Of a stretch of 64,000 nucleotides of DNA, positions 9,501 through 18,234 are shown piece after piece. How positions within the stretch are numbered: the stretch's first letter is position 1; each line of letters begins with the position of its first letter. Made by a program: the position numbers and the translations under genes. This DNA is from Paracrocinitomix mangrovi (GTDB taxonomy: Bacteria > Bacteroidota > Bacteroidia > Flavobacteriales_D > Crocinitomicaceae), in the NCBI RefSeq assembly GCF_019740355.2, contig NZ_CP091819.1:868001-932000 (forward strand). The letters are read 5' to 3'. A model generated the notes under the pieces. It did not search any database, was not told the DNA's origin, and saw only the letters and a list, made by a program, of their open reading frames with translations.

Positions 9501-12500
9501 GTCGCTACTCCACAATTATCTCCTGTTGTTGGATTTCCTAAACTGATGTTTACTAAGTCAGTTGAGCAATTTCCAGGATCATTATTTACAGTCACATCTG
9601 TTGGGCATGTAATTGTTGGATTCTCAGTATCATTTACTGTTACGTCTTGTGTACAAGTAACTGAGTTTCCATGAATATCTGTTACTGTCCAGGTTACTGT
9701 TGTTGTTCCCACTGGGAATGTAGCTGGAGCGTCATTTGTTACTGTTGCCACACCACAATTATCACCTGTTGTTGGAGTACCCAAAGTAACTCCAGTTGCT
9801 GAACAAACTCCTGCATCATTAGACACTGTTACATCTGCAGGACAAGTAATTGTTGGATTTTCATTATCATTCACTGTTACATCTTGCGCACAAGTGATTG
9901 AATTACCATGAATATCTGTAATTGTCCATGTTACTGTTGTTGTTCCTACTGGGAATGTTGCCGGTGCATCATTTGTTACCGTTGCTACACCACAATTATC
10001 AGAAGTGGTAGGAGTTCCTAAAGTTACTGTTGTTGCCTCACATAATCCGGCATCACTATCTACCGTTACATCAGCTGGACAAGTAACAATCGGATCTTCG
10101 TTGTCATTAACTGTTACATCTTGAGTACAGGTAGCAGTATTTCCGTGAATATCTGTTACAGTCCAAGTTACTGTTGTTGTTCCTACAGGGAATGTTGCAG
10201 GAGCATCATTTGTTACTGTCGCTACTCCACAATTATCTCCTGTTGTTGGATTTCCTAAACTGATATTTACTATGTCAGTTGAGCAATTTCCAGGATCATT
10301 ATTTACAGTCACATCTGTTGGGCATGTAATTGTTGGATTCTCAGTATCATTTACTGTTACGTCTTGTGTACAAGTAACTGAGTTTCCATGAATATCTGTT
10401 ACTGTCCAGGTTACTGTTGTTGTTCCTACTGGGAATGTAGCTGGTGCATCATTTATTACTGTTGCCACACCACAATTATCTCCTGTTGTTGGAGTACCTA
10501 ACGTTACTCCAGTTGCTGAACAAACTCCTGCATCATTAGACACTGTTACATCTGCAGGACAAGTAATTGTTGGATTTTCATTATCATTTACCGTTACATC
10601 TTGTGTACAGGTAGCCGAATTCCCATTAATATCTGTTACTGTCCATGTTACTGTTGTTGTTCCTACAGGGAATGTTGCCGGTGCATCATTTGTTACTGTT
10701 GCTACACCGCAATTATCTCCTGTTGTTGGAGTACCAAGTGTAACAGTAGCAGATTCACAAGTTCCGGCATCATTTGAAACTGTTACATCAGCAGGACAAG
10801 TAATGGTTGGGTTTTCTGTATCGTTAATTGTGACATTGAAGCTACAACTTGCAGTATTACCTGCACTATCAGTTACTTCATAAGTTACTAATGTAGTTCC
10901 GATTGGGAATGTTGAGCCAGAAGTTAAACCAGTAGTCATTATTGTAGAAACTCCAAGTGGGCAATTATCTACACCAACCGGTGTTGCATAAATAATTAAT
11001 GCTCCACAAACACCTGCATCATTAGATTGTGAAATATCTGATGGACAAGTAATTGTAGGGTTTGTCACATCTACAAAAGTAGTTAAGACAACACTTTCAT
11101 TAGCTGTACATCCATTTGCGTCAGTAACTATTACATCATAGGTTCCTTCAAATAATCCCGAAATATCTTCAGTTGTAGCTGTATAACTGTTTGGACCAGT
11201 CCAAGCAAATGTATATGCGGTAGTTCCACCAGTAACTGTTAAATCAATGCTTCCATCAGATTCACCAAGACAACTTACTTCATTTTGAATGACTCCTGTT
11301 GCAATTAATTCGTTAGGAATAGTAATGCTAGTTGCAACTGTCAAACATCCTTTTGCATCTCTTACTACAATATTATAAGAGTTTCCAACTGCAAGGTTAA
11401 TGGTCATAACTCCAGCAGCATTGAATGTTGCCCCATTATCAGTTGACACCTCATAAGGACCTCCATCACCTCCAGTTGCAGCAACTGTAACAGGAATATC
11501 CGTAGCTCCTGCAGGAATACAAGGATCAAAAGTTACATTGGTGATAGTAACGACAGGATCAATAGTTAAAACATACGGATTAACAGTAGCACAGGCATTT
11601 GCATCTCTTGCAACAACCTGATAAGTAGCTCCTGTCGGAAGTGTTGCTGTATAATTCCCTAAACCATTAAATGTAGTACCGTTATCGTATGAAATATCAT
11701 AAAGATCTTCTGTTCCTCCAGTAACACTATCAACAACTACATTGGCATTAGTTGCACCAGGAGTTGGACAGCTAACTGAAATATTATGAATAATAACAGT
11801 ATCAGGCTGATCAATGTAAACCCCCAATGGAGTTACTAAAGTACATCCATTTAAATCTGTTACTTGAAGTGTATATAAACCAGCTGATAAGCTTGAAATA
11901 TCCTGAGAAGTAGATGTAAATCCTAAAGGACCTTGCCATAAATATGAATGAGGAGCAGTTCCACCAGTAGAAGTAGCATCAATAGATCCATTAGAGTCAC
12001 CATTACACAAAGCATTTATTTTAGTTGCTGTTGCAGCTACTTGAGCAGGTTGCGTAATACCAACTGAAGCTGTTTCTACACATCCATTAGCATCAGTTAC
12101 TGTAACCGAATATGTTCCTGGCTTTAGATTAACTAAATCCTCTGCTTTAGTTATTACTACACCTCCAATTTCCCATGAAAATGAGTAAGGATAAGTACCA
12201 CCCGTAGCTGTTAAATCAATCGTACCATTAGCGTATCCAAAACATGAAATAGCAGTAGGCGTTAAACCAACACTTAGTGCTGAAGGCTCAGTAATTGTAA
12301 AGTTTTCGAATGTTGTACAATTTGATGCATCCGTCACAGTTACCGTGTATGAACCTGCTGAAAGGTTAGTAGCAGTTGTACCGGTTTGACCATCACTCCA
12401 AGTAATAGTGTAAGGTGCAGTTCCGTGTGCTACTACTACAGTAGCTTTTCCATCTGATGCTCCATTACAAGTAATGTCTGAATAAACTAAACCTATGTCT

Positions 12501-14626
12501 AAATTGTTACAAGGCGGCTCATTAATAATGACACTATCAGAAATTGAACAAAATTTTGAATCTGTAATATCTACATAATATGTACCTGCAAACTGATTTA
12601 TTATAGATTGTGTTGTTTCACCTCCGGGAGTCCATAAATAAGAATATCCTGGGGTACCACCTGAAGGGTTAGCTGTAGCCACCCCAGTATTAGCACCAAT
12701 AACCGCAATATCGGTATGTGTCATTGTATTTGTAAGTTGAGTTGGTTCAGTAATAGCAACTGTAGCCAAATCAACACATCCATTTCCATCTGTAGCAGTT
12801 ACAGTATAAGTACCGGCAGACAATCCACTAATTGGTGTACCTGCAGATACCGGTGAAGTGTTCCAACTATAAGAATAAGGAAGTAAACCACCTGCTGCCA
12901 CGGCAGAAGCTGTCCCATCATTTCCTCCAAAACAAGAAACATTTGTAGAAGATGCTGCAACTGAGAATGCTAAACATTGCGGTTCATTAACAACTACACT
13001 CCCTATTTTAATACATCCATTTGCATCAGTAACTGTTACTGTTGCTACACCATAACTCAATCCAGTTTCAGTAGCGGCTGTTCCTCCAGTTCCCCATGAA
13101 TAAGTATAAGCCGGAGTTCCTCCTGCTACAGCAACAGATGCAGTACCATCACTTGCTCCGTCAAAAGAACAATCAGTACTTGACATAGTTAAATTCATTT
13201 CAGAAGGAGCCGTTAAAGTAACTGATTCTGTATGCGAACATCCTATTGCATCAGTAACTTCCACCCAATATGTTCCGTCACCAGCAAAAATTGAATTAGT
13301 TGTTGCTCCTGTACTCCAGAAGTAGGTATAAGGAGCAGTTCCTGAACTTGCATTAGCTGTTAAAGCACCCGTAGAATTGTAACAATTCAAAGTTGGCGAA
13401 GTAAATGAAATGTCAACTGTATCTGAAAAGAAAATAGTTACCTGATCAAAATCCTCAGTACATCCACCACCGGCACCATAAGAAGTCAAAGTTAATGTAA
13501 CCGAACCTGCTGTCAACTCAGCAGAAGTAGGCATATATGAAGCAAATACAGTAGAATCATTTGGATTAAATGTTCCTGTACCTCCTGTCCATACTGCGCC
13601 ATCCGCATTAGTAACCGAACCACTTAAAAACACCTCAGGATCATTTGCACATAAAGTTTGATCTATTCCTGCACTTACTGTCGGAGGTAAACCAACAGTA
13701 ACGGGAACTGTAATGTATTCTGATGGACAAGTTGGACTTACCAAACCATCACTAATTTTAACTGTGAAATTTTCTTGTGTTGTCGCATTGAATGCCGAAC
13801 CTGTTCCAACTGAAACAGAGGAACTATTGTACCATTCATATGAATAAACTGCATCACCTCCTGTTGCAGATGCAGTTAATACAACTCCTCCTCCTCCACT
13901 ACAAAACTCTGCAGGATTAGGAGTTACTGACCCATCTAACGCTTGAAAAGCATATAATCTTACAGTATCACAAGTATAAACATACCCACAAGCAGATGCC
14001 GTTGGAGTACCACATATTTCGTAATCTATAAATGCCGGAGCAGATAAACCAGGTTCAAAATTTGGCGTTCCGCAGTCAAGACAACTTAAATATGAGTTGT
14101 ATTGCCCAGGAGTTCCCGGAGAAATAGAATTTATGGTAATATTTTCTAAACCAAGTATTTCAATCGGAAGTGTACAGCCAATTCTGGTTGAATCATCTTT
14201 TGGAAAAGTTGGCTTAGGTATAGAAGTAATTCTGTACGTATTTTCATTATTTCCAGGTTTACAAAAAGTAAGATAGTGAGGACCTACCCCACTAATACAA
14301 ATTGCATCACCAACCGGAACTTGCGGACCACAACCAATTTGATAAAACATTGATCCGGGAGGAATAGCTCCTGAAGCAATTTCAAAATTGATCATTGTGG
14401 CACCTGTGTCCAAAATAATTTCAAAAGATGTACATCTATCCGGAGATGAAGTACCACAACAATTTCCTAGCCTCGAATGTGAAGGAGACTCCCAAACACC
14501 ATCAGGTTGTCCGGTTAAATCCACTTGAAAGTATGGTACATCTGTCCCACATGTAGGGACTTGTGCGTGAGTTGAGAATGAAATACTAATAGCTATAATT
14601 CCCAATAAAACGTAGAGTTTTCTCAT
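6539..14626 (-). CDS. Giant HYR/SprB-repeat surface adhesin with type B T9SS C-terminal domain
   Basis: The 2695-residue secreted protein has a signal peptide ending near FSTHAQ (residue 22) and a cysteine-containing N-terminal region to about 220. A long series of SprB-type repeats follows (about 400-1180; TVTDANGC and SIDLT motifs). Then come 13 HYR-type Ig-like modules (about 1185-2220; NPTITCPADVTV ... GDNCGVATV ... FPVGTTTVTWTVTD), more SprB repeats to about 2600, and a gliding-motility-associated C-terminal domain beginning QGFSPNGDGYNDYF. That last domain is the type B T9SS signal, processed with the aid of PorP/SprF partners. The protein probably sits on the cell surface as an adhesin for attachment or gliding. 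Each HYR and SprB unit has conserved cysteines, suggesting disulphides. HYR units 3-11 are arranged as a higher-order repeat, so collapse during assembly is possible. Confidence 0.92.
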   Translation of the reverse strand: MRKLYVLLGIIAISISFSTHAQVPTCGTDVPYFQVDLTGQPDGVWESPSHSRLGNCCGTSSPDRCTSFEIILDTGATMINFEIASGAIPPGSMFYQIGCGPQVPVGDAICISGVGPHYLTFCKPGNNENTYRITSIPKPTFPKDDSTRIGCTLPIEILGLENITINSISPGTPGQYNSYLSCLDCGTPNFEPGLSAPAFIDYEICGTPTASACGYVYTCDTVRLYAFQALDGSVTPNPAEFCSGGGGVVLTASATGGDAVYSYEWYNSSSVSVGTGSAFNATTQENFTVKISDGLVSPTCPSEYITVPVTVGLPPTVSAGIDQTLCANDPEVFLSGSVTNADGAVWTGGTGTFNPNDSTVFASYMPTSAELTAGSVTLTLTSYGAGGGCTEDFDQVTIFFSDTVDISFTSPTLNCYNSTGALTANASSGTAPYTYFWSTGATTNSIFAGDGTYWVEVTDAIGCSHTESVTLTAPSEMNLTMSSTDCSFDGASDGTASVAVAGGTPAYTYSWGTGGTAATETGLSYGVATVTVTDANGCIKIGSVVVNEPQCLAFSVAASSTNVSCFGGNDGTASAVAAGGLLPYSYSWNTSPVSAGTPISGLSAGTYTVTATDGNGCVDLATVAITEPTQLTNTMTHTDIAVIGANTGVATANPSGGTPGYSYLWTPGGETTQSIINQFAGTYYVDITDSKFCSISDSVIINEPPCNNLDIGLVYSDITCNGASDGKATVVVAHGTAPYTITWSDGQTGTTATNLSAGSYTVTVTDASNCTTFENFTITEPSALSVGLTPTAISCFGYANGTIDLTATGGTYPYSFSWEIGGVVITKAEDLVNLKPGTYSVTVTDANGCVETASVGITQPAQVAATATKINALCNGDSNGSIDATSTGGTAPHSYLWQGPLGFTSTSQDISSLSAGLYTLQVTDLNGCTLVTPLGVYIDQPDTVIIHNISVSCPTPGATNANVVVDSVTGGTEDLYDISYDNGTTFNGLGNYTATLPTGATYQVVARDANACATVNPYVLTIDPVVTITNVTFDPCIPAGATDIPVTVAATGGDGGPYEVSTDNGATFNAAGVMTINLAVGNSYNIVVRDAKGCLTVATSITIPNELIATGVIQNEVSCLGESDGSIDLTVTGGTTAYTFAWTGPNSYTATTEDISGLFEGTYDVIVTDANGCTANESVVLTTFVDVTNPTITCPSDISQSNDAGVCGALIIYATPVGVDNCPLGVSTIMTTGLTSGSTFPIGTTLVTYEVTDSAGNTASCSFNVTINDTENPTITCPADVTVSNDAGTCESATVTLGTPTTGDNCGVATVTNDAPATFPVGTTTVTWTVTDINGNSATCTQDVTVNDNENPTITCPADVTVSNDAGVCSATGVTLGTPTTGDNCGVATVINDAPATFPVGTTTVTWTVTDIHGNSVTCTQDVTVNDTENPTITCPTDVTVNNDPGNCSTDIVNISLGNPTTGDNCGVATVTNDAPATFPVGTTTVTWTVTDIHGNTATCTQDVTVNDNEDPIVTCPADVTVDSDAGLCEATTVTLGTPTTSDNCGVATVTNDAPATFPVGTTTVTWTITDIHGNSITCAQDVTVNDNENPTITCPADVTVSNDAGVCSATGVTLGTPTTGDNCGVATVTNDAPATFPVGTTTVTWTVTDIHGNSVTCTQDVTVNDTENPTITCPTDVTVNNDPGNCSTDLVNISLGNPTTGDNCGVATVTNDAPATFPVGTTTVTWTVTDIHGNTATCTQDVTVNDNEDPSIICPGDVTVDSDAGLCEATTVNLGTPFTNDNCGVATVTNDAPATFPVGTTTVTWTVTDIHGNSITCAQDVTVNDNENPTITCPADVTVSNDAGVCSATGVTLGTPTTGDNCGVATVTNDAPATFPVGTTTVTWTVTDIHGNSVTCTQDVTVNDTENPTITCPTDVTVNNDPGNCSTDLVNISLGNPTTGDNCGVATVTNDAPATFPVGTTTVTWTVTDIHGNTATCTQDVTVNDNEDPTLTCAPDQTEYADNNCEHAILDYTLLATYSDNCGATISQSPVAGTLVSTGDTTIVLTVIDNAGNTVSCSFNLTVLDTISPVFSGCPSDILVNSDPGNCSAVVSWTAPTSVDNCGDTITSNFSSGDTFPVGTTTVVYVATDLSGNTDTCSFDVVVTDNEAPVLTFCQADTSSCDSIILYDLPTASDNCGVDTIIQTAGLGSGAVFPVGTTTETYEVTDIHGNVSICSFTVTVHPKPTATGVTTDVTCFGLSDGSIDLTPADGTAPYTFLWSNAETTEDVTNLGPGDYSVTVYDANLCQFDTLFTVAESDTIQVDVTYGNVSCFDSTDAYINIIPTGGTMPYMYNWSNGDTLQNIDSLSAGIYDLTLTDDKGCIYQLSVEILEPDSMFAVSVLEHATCLSADGSIDLTLHGGTLPYTYNWSTGDTLQDIDSLAAGTYSVLVTDVNGCFLNYEDSVYAINPLGISHEIEDVTCYGDESGSIDIEVTGAVSPVVYNWSNGDTTALITNLVAGNYYVTVTDSNGCVISDTMDVYQPDSLYLEFIHSEYDGGFNVSHYLSEDGWIDMSVIGGVSPYSYTWSNGSTDEDIEDLTAGLYTIVVTDANGCSVFGSDSLIQPLELEMPQGFSPNGDGYNDYFVIHGIEVYPNNELLIYNRWGNLVYSTTGYNNDWEGLNNKGKKLPDGTYFAILKIDELEQPLTGYIDLRTVRNK
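8658..10808 (-). repeat. Three tandem 717-bp higher-order repeats inside the adhesin gene
   Basis: The anchor GGATCTTCGTTGTC occurs at 8658, 9375 and 10092, and CTGTTGGGCA at 8881, 9598 and 10315, in each case exactly 717 bp apart. One period is 239 codons, or three HYR modules of different subtype. Long stretches look near-identical between copies, which points to recent duplication or gene conversion. Confidence 0.9.
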
Positions 14627-14870
14627 AGGTTTAAATAATATATACGATACAAAGGTTAAAAAGGGAGAAAGATTGTAAAGTGACGTTTATCACTTTCTTA
14701 AAAGATTTATATCAACTGCATAAATCTCAATTAAAGCAATGGGTATCTGGTTATTAAATATAGAACTAATGTATAATTTTTTTTGAAACCCAAGATTATG
14801 ACATGATTAAAAGTTTTATTGAAACAGGAGACATTTCATAAATGAATCTCTAAAAAAAGAGATATTAAAT

Positions 14871-14878
14871 TATCTTTG
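14871..14878 (+). promoter_or_regulatory. -7 promoter element (TATCTTTG) of fabG
   Basis: This is a consensus TAnnTTTG box 13 bases before the fabG ATG, implying a very short untranslated leader. It closes the 265-bp gap after the divergent adhesin gene. I see nothing else in that gap beyond AT-rich sequence. Confidence 0.6.
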
Positions 14879-14891
14879 AAAAAAAATTAAA

Positions 14892-15641
14892 ATGGGATTA
14901 TTAGACGGAAAAGTTGCAATTATTACCGGAGCTTCAAGAGGAATTGGTAAGGCAATTGCTCAAGAATTTATAAAAGAAGGTGCCAAAGTTGCTTTTACTT
15001 ATTTGTCATCTGATGAAAAAGCCAAAGCTTTAGAAGCTGAGTTAACTGCGAATGGTGGTGTTGCTAAAGGTTTTAAATCTAACGCTGCAGAATTTCAAGC
15101 TGCACAAGATTTAGCAGATGCTGTTGTAGAAGAATTTGGTACGATCGATATTTTGGTTAATAATGCAGGTATAACAAAAGACAATCTTTTAATGAGAATG
15201 AGTGAAGAAGATTGGGATGCAGTTATTGACGTCAATCTTAAATCTACTTTCAACCTAACTAAAGCCGTTATGAGACCAATGTTGAAGGCTAGATCAGGCT
15301 CGATTATTAATATGAGTTCAGTAGTTGGTGTTTCAGGTAACCCGGGTCAAGCTAATTACGCTGCATCTAAAGCAGGTATGTTAGGATTTACAAAATCTGT
15401 GGCGCAAGAATTAGGTTCTAGAAACATTAGATGTAATGCTATTGCTCCTGGATTTATTGAAACCGAAATGACTGCAGCCTTAGATGAAAACGTTGTACAA
15501 GGATGGAGAGATGGTATCCCTATGAAAAGAGGTGGAACCCCGGAAGATGTAGCGAAAACTACAGTGTTTTTGGCATCTGATTTATCTAGCTATGTTACTG
15601 GACAGACAATCAATGTTTGCGGCGGGATGTTAACTTGCTAA
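14892..15641 (+). CDS. fabG: 3-oxoacyl-[acyl-carrier-protein] reductase
   Basis: This NADPH-dependent short-chain dehydrogenase reduces beta-ketoacyl-ACP in fatty acid elongation in the cytosol. The 249 residues match the family. The cofactor motif GASRGIG lies at 13-19, NNAG at 90-93, and the catalytic triad is Ser143, Tyr156 and Lys160 (MSSVVG ... YAASK). The C-terminal TGQTINVCGGM follows the usual FabG ending. It is a single gene with its own promoter box and a terminator at 15677. An SDR acting on another substrate is possible, but the sequence is close to canonical FabG. Confidence 0.9.
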   Translation: MGLLDGKVAIITGASRGIGKAIAQEFIKEGAKVAFTYLSSDEKAKALEAELTANGGVAKGFKSNAAEFQAAQDLADAVVEEFGTIDILVNNAGITKDNLLMRMSEEDWDAVIDVNLKSTFNLTKAVMRPMLKARSGSIINMSSVVGVSGNPGQANYAASKAGMLGFTKSVAQELGSRNIRCNAIAPGFIETEMTAALDENVVQGWRDGIPMKRGGTPEDVAKTTVFLASDLSSYVTGQTINVCGGMLTC

Positions 15642-15676
15642 TAAATTGTAAAAAATAATTTATCATTTTTATAGAG

Positions 15677-15708
15677 AAACGGATGGGTAAAACACTCATC
15701 CGTTTTTA
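15677..15708 (+). terminator. Rho-independent terminator of fabG
   Basis: The stem AACGGATG / CATCCGTT with a loop of about 11 bases is followed by a short T-run. Confidence 0.75.
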
Positions 15709-15774
15709 TTTGGAATTCGTCTAAATAATAGGTCAGAGTACCTAATTTCTCTTTCTAAATCAAAAGCCGGATAA

Positions 15775-15782
15775 TATATTTG
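15775..15782 (+). promoter_or_regulatory. -7 promoter element (TATATTTG)
   Basis: A TAnnTTTG box lies 19 bases before the ATG at 15802. Confidence 0.5.
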
Positions 15783-15801
15783 CAACGCAATAAACAAACC
15801 C

Positions 15802-16206
15802 ATGAAAGAGATTAATTGTAGAATTTCCACTGTTCAAATTAAGGATGAGAATACTTTATTTATTAATGTTGACAGTAATCAAAACTTTGGAAAAGTAGAT
15901 GCCCAAGAACTTAAAAAAGCAGCCCTCAAATTGGGTAATGGCAAAAGCTTTTACAATTTAATCAATATTGGTGCTAATACAGTTACATCTAAAGAAGCCA
16001 GAGAAATCGTAACAAGCCTTGAAGGATCTTTTTATAAAAAAGCAGACGCAATAATTATCAATTCGATATCAAAAAAACTTTTGGCAAACTTGTTTTTATC
16101 ATTTCAAAAGCCTGTAGTTCCTACTAAAGTGTTTACCAAAATAGAGGATGCTGAAGAATGGTTAGGTCAACTACAAAATCAGGAATTAATGATCGGTAAT
16201 AACTGA
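15802..16206 (+). CDS. Small STAS/SpoIIAA-like protein of unknown function
   Basis: This is a 134-residue soluble protein with no signal peptide. Its pattern of short beta strands and helices (LFINVDSNQNFGKVDAQEL, then AIIINSISKKLLANLF and a C-terminal EDAEEWL helix) resembles the STAS/SpoIIAA-like proteins common in Bacteroidota. In those, the last helix EDAxxWL follows a strand and a proline-rich turn. The protein at 42494-42865 has the same ending (EEEALNWLKKF) and strand order, so the two look like distant paralogues. The function is unknown; a regulatory or ligand-sensing role is only a guess from the fold. Confidence 0.7.
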   Translation: MKEINCRISTVQIKDENTLFINVDSNQNFGKVDAQELKKAALKLGNGKSFYNLINIGANTVTSKEAREIVTSLEGSFYKKADAIIINSISKKLLANLFLSFQKPVVPTKVFTKIEDAEEWLGQLQNQELMIGNN

Positions 16207-16258
16207 GTTTTCTATTCAAATTAAACCTTTTTCACTTTTTGTAGTATAATAATGTAAG

Positions 16259-16591
16259 ATGACACGCTTACTTTACATATTATTTATTGCTGTGACTTTT
16301 ATAAGCTGTTCTGAAAAACAAAACGAAGATATTTCGCAAGCTCAGTACACTTATCAATTAAAAGGCTGGGAATCTTTGGGAAAACAGACACTGGTTATTA
16401 TGGATGCTCAGAATACTTCCAGCATGGACCAGGAAATTACGTTTCAGGTAGAAGTTATCAATACTGATGGAAAGGTATTTACAAAAGATACTACCATTCA
16501 GTTTGAACAAACTGAAAAAAGCAAAGATTTTCAATTAGTTGTTGATACTGAAGGAGAAATAAGTGAAGTTAAAATTACTTCTCTAGGTTAA
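16259..16591 (+). CDS. Small predicted lipoprotein
   Basis: The first 16 residues form a hydrophobic signal ending in the lipobox TFISC (C17). The remaining roughly 90 residues are beta-rich with alternating hydrophobics (QTLVIMDAQNTSSMDQEI, EVKITSLG), suggesting one small beta-sandwich domain. I do not recognise the family. It lies 52 bp after the STAS-like gene on the same strand and its stop overlaps the end of the convergent symporter gene by 4 bp. Confidence 0.7.
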   Translation: MTRLLYILFIAVTFISCSEKQNEDISQAQYTYQLKGWESLGKQTLVIMDAQNTSSMDQEITFQVEVINTDGKVFTKDTTIQFEQTEKSKDFQLVVDTEGEISEVKITSLG

Positions 16592-18006
16592 CTCTCTGTT
16601 TTAAGTTCATTTTCACTTGCGGCAATAATGGTTGTTACGGATGCATCACCAGTAACATTTACGACTGTTCTACACATGTCTAAAATTCGGTCAACCGGAA
16701 TTATTATTGCAATCCAAGCTGGATTCAATCCTACAGAAATTAACACCATCATTAACATTACAAGACCCGCACTAGGCACTGCTGCAGAACCTATTGATGC
16801 TAAAGTAGCAGTCATAACGATAATCAATTGTTCACCTAATGCTAAATCAATACCATGCAATTGAGCAAGAAAAATCACAGCTACAGCTTGATACAATGAA
16901 GTTCCATCCATATTAACAGTAGCGCCAATAGGCAAAACAAAGCTTGAAATTTCTTTTTTAACTCCTACCCCATCTTCAACACATTCCATTGTAACAGGCA
17001 AAGTAGCAGCAGACGAACTTGTAGAGAAGGCTGTTAATTGAGCCGGCGAAATTTTTCTCCAAAACTCAGCATACTTAATTTTTTTAACCAACATTGACAC
17101 AAGTAATGGGTACATAAAAATCAAGAATAAAAGTCCTACAATCACTACGAGAGAATACTGTCCCAAAGAAGCCAATAAATCAAGAAGTTCATCAATTGAG
17201 TTTGCCATTGATGAAAGTTTGGCTGCCATCAAGGCAAAAACAAAAAAAGGCGCCCCTTTCATTACAACATCTACCATTTTTAAAAATACTTCATTGATTC
17301 CATCAAAAACTTTAATAACTGGCGCAGATTTTTCTGTAGTAATAAAAAGGAGACATATTCCGAAAAAGATAGAAAACACAATTACTTGTAACATCAATTT
17401 AGGATTCCCAAGTGAAAGCACAATATTTTCAGGAACCATATCTACCAGTGCAGACAATGGACCTGCATCTTTATTGGCATCAGCAGCAGATTGGACTTTA
17501 GCAACATTTTCATCAACAACAACTTCTTCACCTGAAATCTTCTCAACGATAGCAGCATATTTTGGATCTTCAGATAATCTAATATCATCTTTGAATTCAA
17601 CTGCACCATCAAGCGACTTAACCCACAATTCATATTCAATTCTATTGTGAATTTTTTGTTCTTCAGAAATAGCATCTCCAGGGCGGGCAATATTTACAAA
17701 TATTAAACCTATTGAAACAGCTAAAACCGTAGTAATTAAATAAACTCCTAGTGTTTTAGCTCCTACCCTACCCAATTTTTTTATATCATGTAATGAAGAT
17801 ATTCCAACTATGATAGAAAACATTACCAAAGGAATAGCTATAAACTTAAGTGCACGAATAAAGATGGTTCCAAAAGGCGCAATCCAATCATTAGTGAATT
17901 CATTGAATCCTTTATAGATTGAAATAAATGCCCAGACAATTCCTAATGCCATACCAATTAAAATCTTCCAATGTAGGGCAAGACCTTTTGATTTTTCTTT
18001 ACTCAT
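16588..18006 (-). CDS. Dicarboxylate/amino acid:cation symporter (DAACS family)
   Basis: This inner-membrane secondary transporter of the glutamate/aspartate/C4-dicarboxylate family (GltP/DctA-like) probably uses a Na+ or H+ gradient. It carries the serine-rich re-entrant motif STSSSAATLP (about 328-337) and the NMDGT motif (about 365), with about eight membrane segments. Between the third and fourth segments there is an unusually long hydrophilic insert (about residues 125-205, rich in D, E and K), which lengthens the protein to 472 residues against roughly 420-440 for typical bacterial members. The gene is transcribed alone. Substrate cannot be decided by eye. Confidence 0.87.
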   Translation of the reverse strand: MSKEKSKGLALHWKILIGMALGIVWAFISIYKGFNEFTNDWIAPFGTIFIRALKFIAIPLVMFSIIVGISSLHDIKKLGRVGAKTLGVYLITTVLAVSIGLIFVNIARPGDAISEEQKIHNRIEYELWVKSLDGAVEFKDDIRLSEDPKYAAIVEKISGEEVVVDENVAKVQSAADANKDAGPLSALVDMVPENIVLSLGNPKLMLQVIVFSIFFGICLLFITTEKSAPVIKVFDGINEVFLKMVDVVMKGAPFFVFALMAAKLSSMANSIDELLDLLASLGQYSLVVIVGLLFLIFMYPLLVSMLVKKIKYAEFWRKISPAQLTAFSTSSSAATLPVTMECVEDGVGVKKEISSFVLPIGATVNMDGTSLYQAVAVIFLAQLHGIDLALGEQLIIVMTATLASIGSAAVPSAGLVMLMMVLISVGLNPAWIAIIIPVDRILDMCRTVVNVTGDASVTTIIAASENELKTES

Positions 18007-18234
18007 AAATGTAAAATTAACATGTTTTTGAAAAAGTCAATTGTCATTTTTTAACTTGTTGAAAAACAATAAATAACAAATGTAAACATGTTAAAAAGAG
18101 TCAGGATTATAGATACTTTGTTAAGAAAAGCACAAATCAACACAATGGACAATTTTACTATTGTACGGTCTTATATACACACGTAACTTTGTTTCCAATT
18201 AAATTAACGTGAACCCTTAATTAAATTTTATACA

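Noticed and set aside
8658-10808. Regularly spaced near-identical repeats suggesting a CRISPR array
   Set aside because: The period is 717 bp, the frame stays open throughout, and the repeats translate into HYR modules; there are no short repeats with unique spacers.
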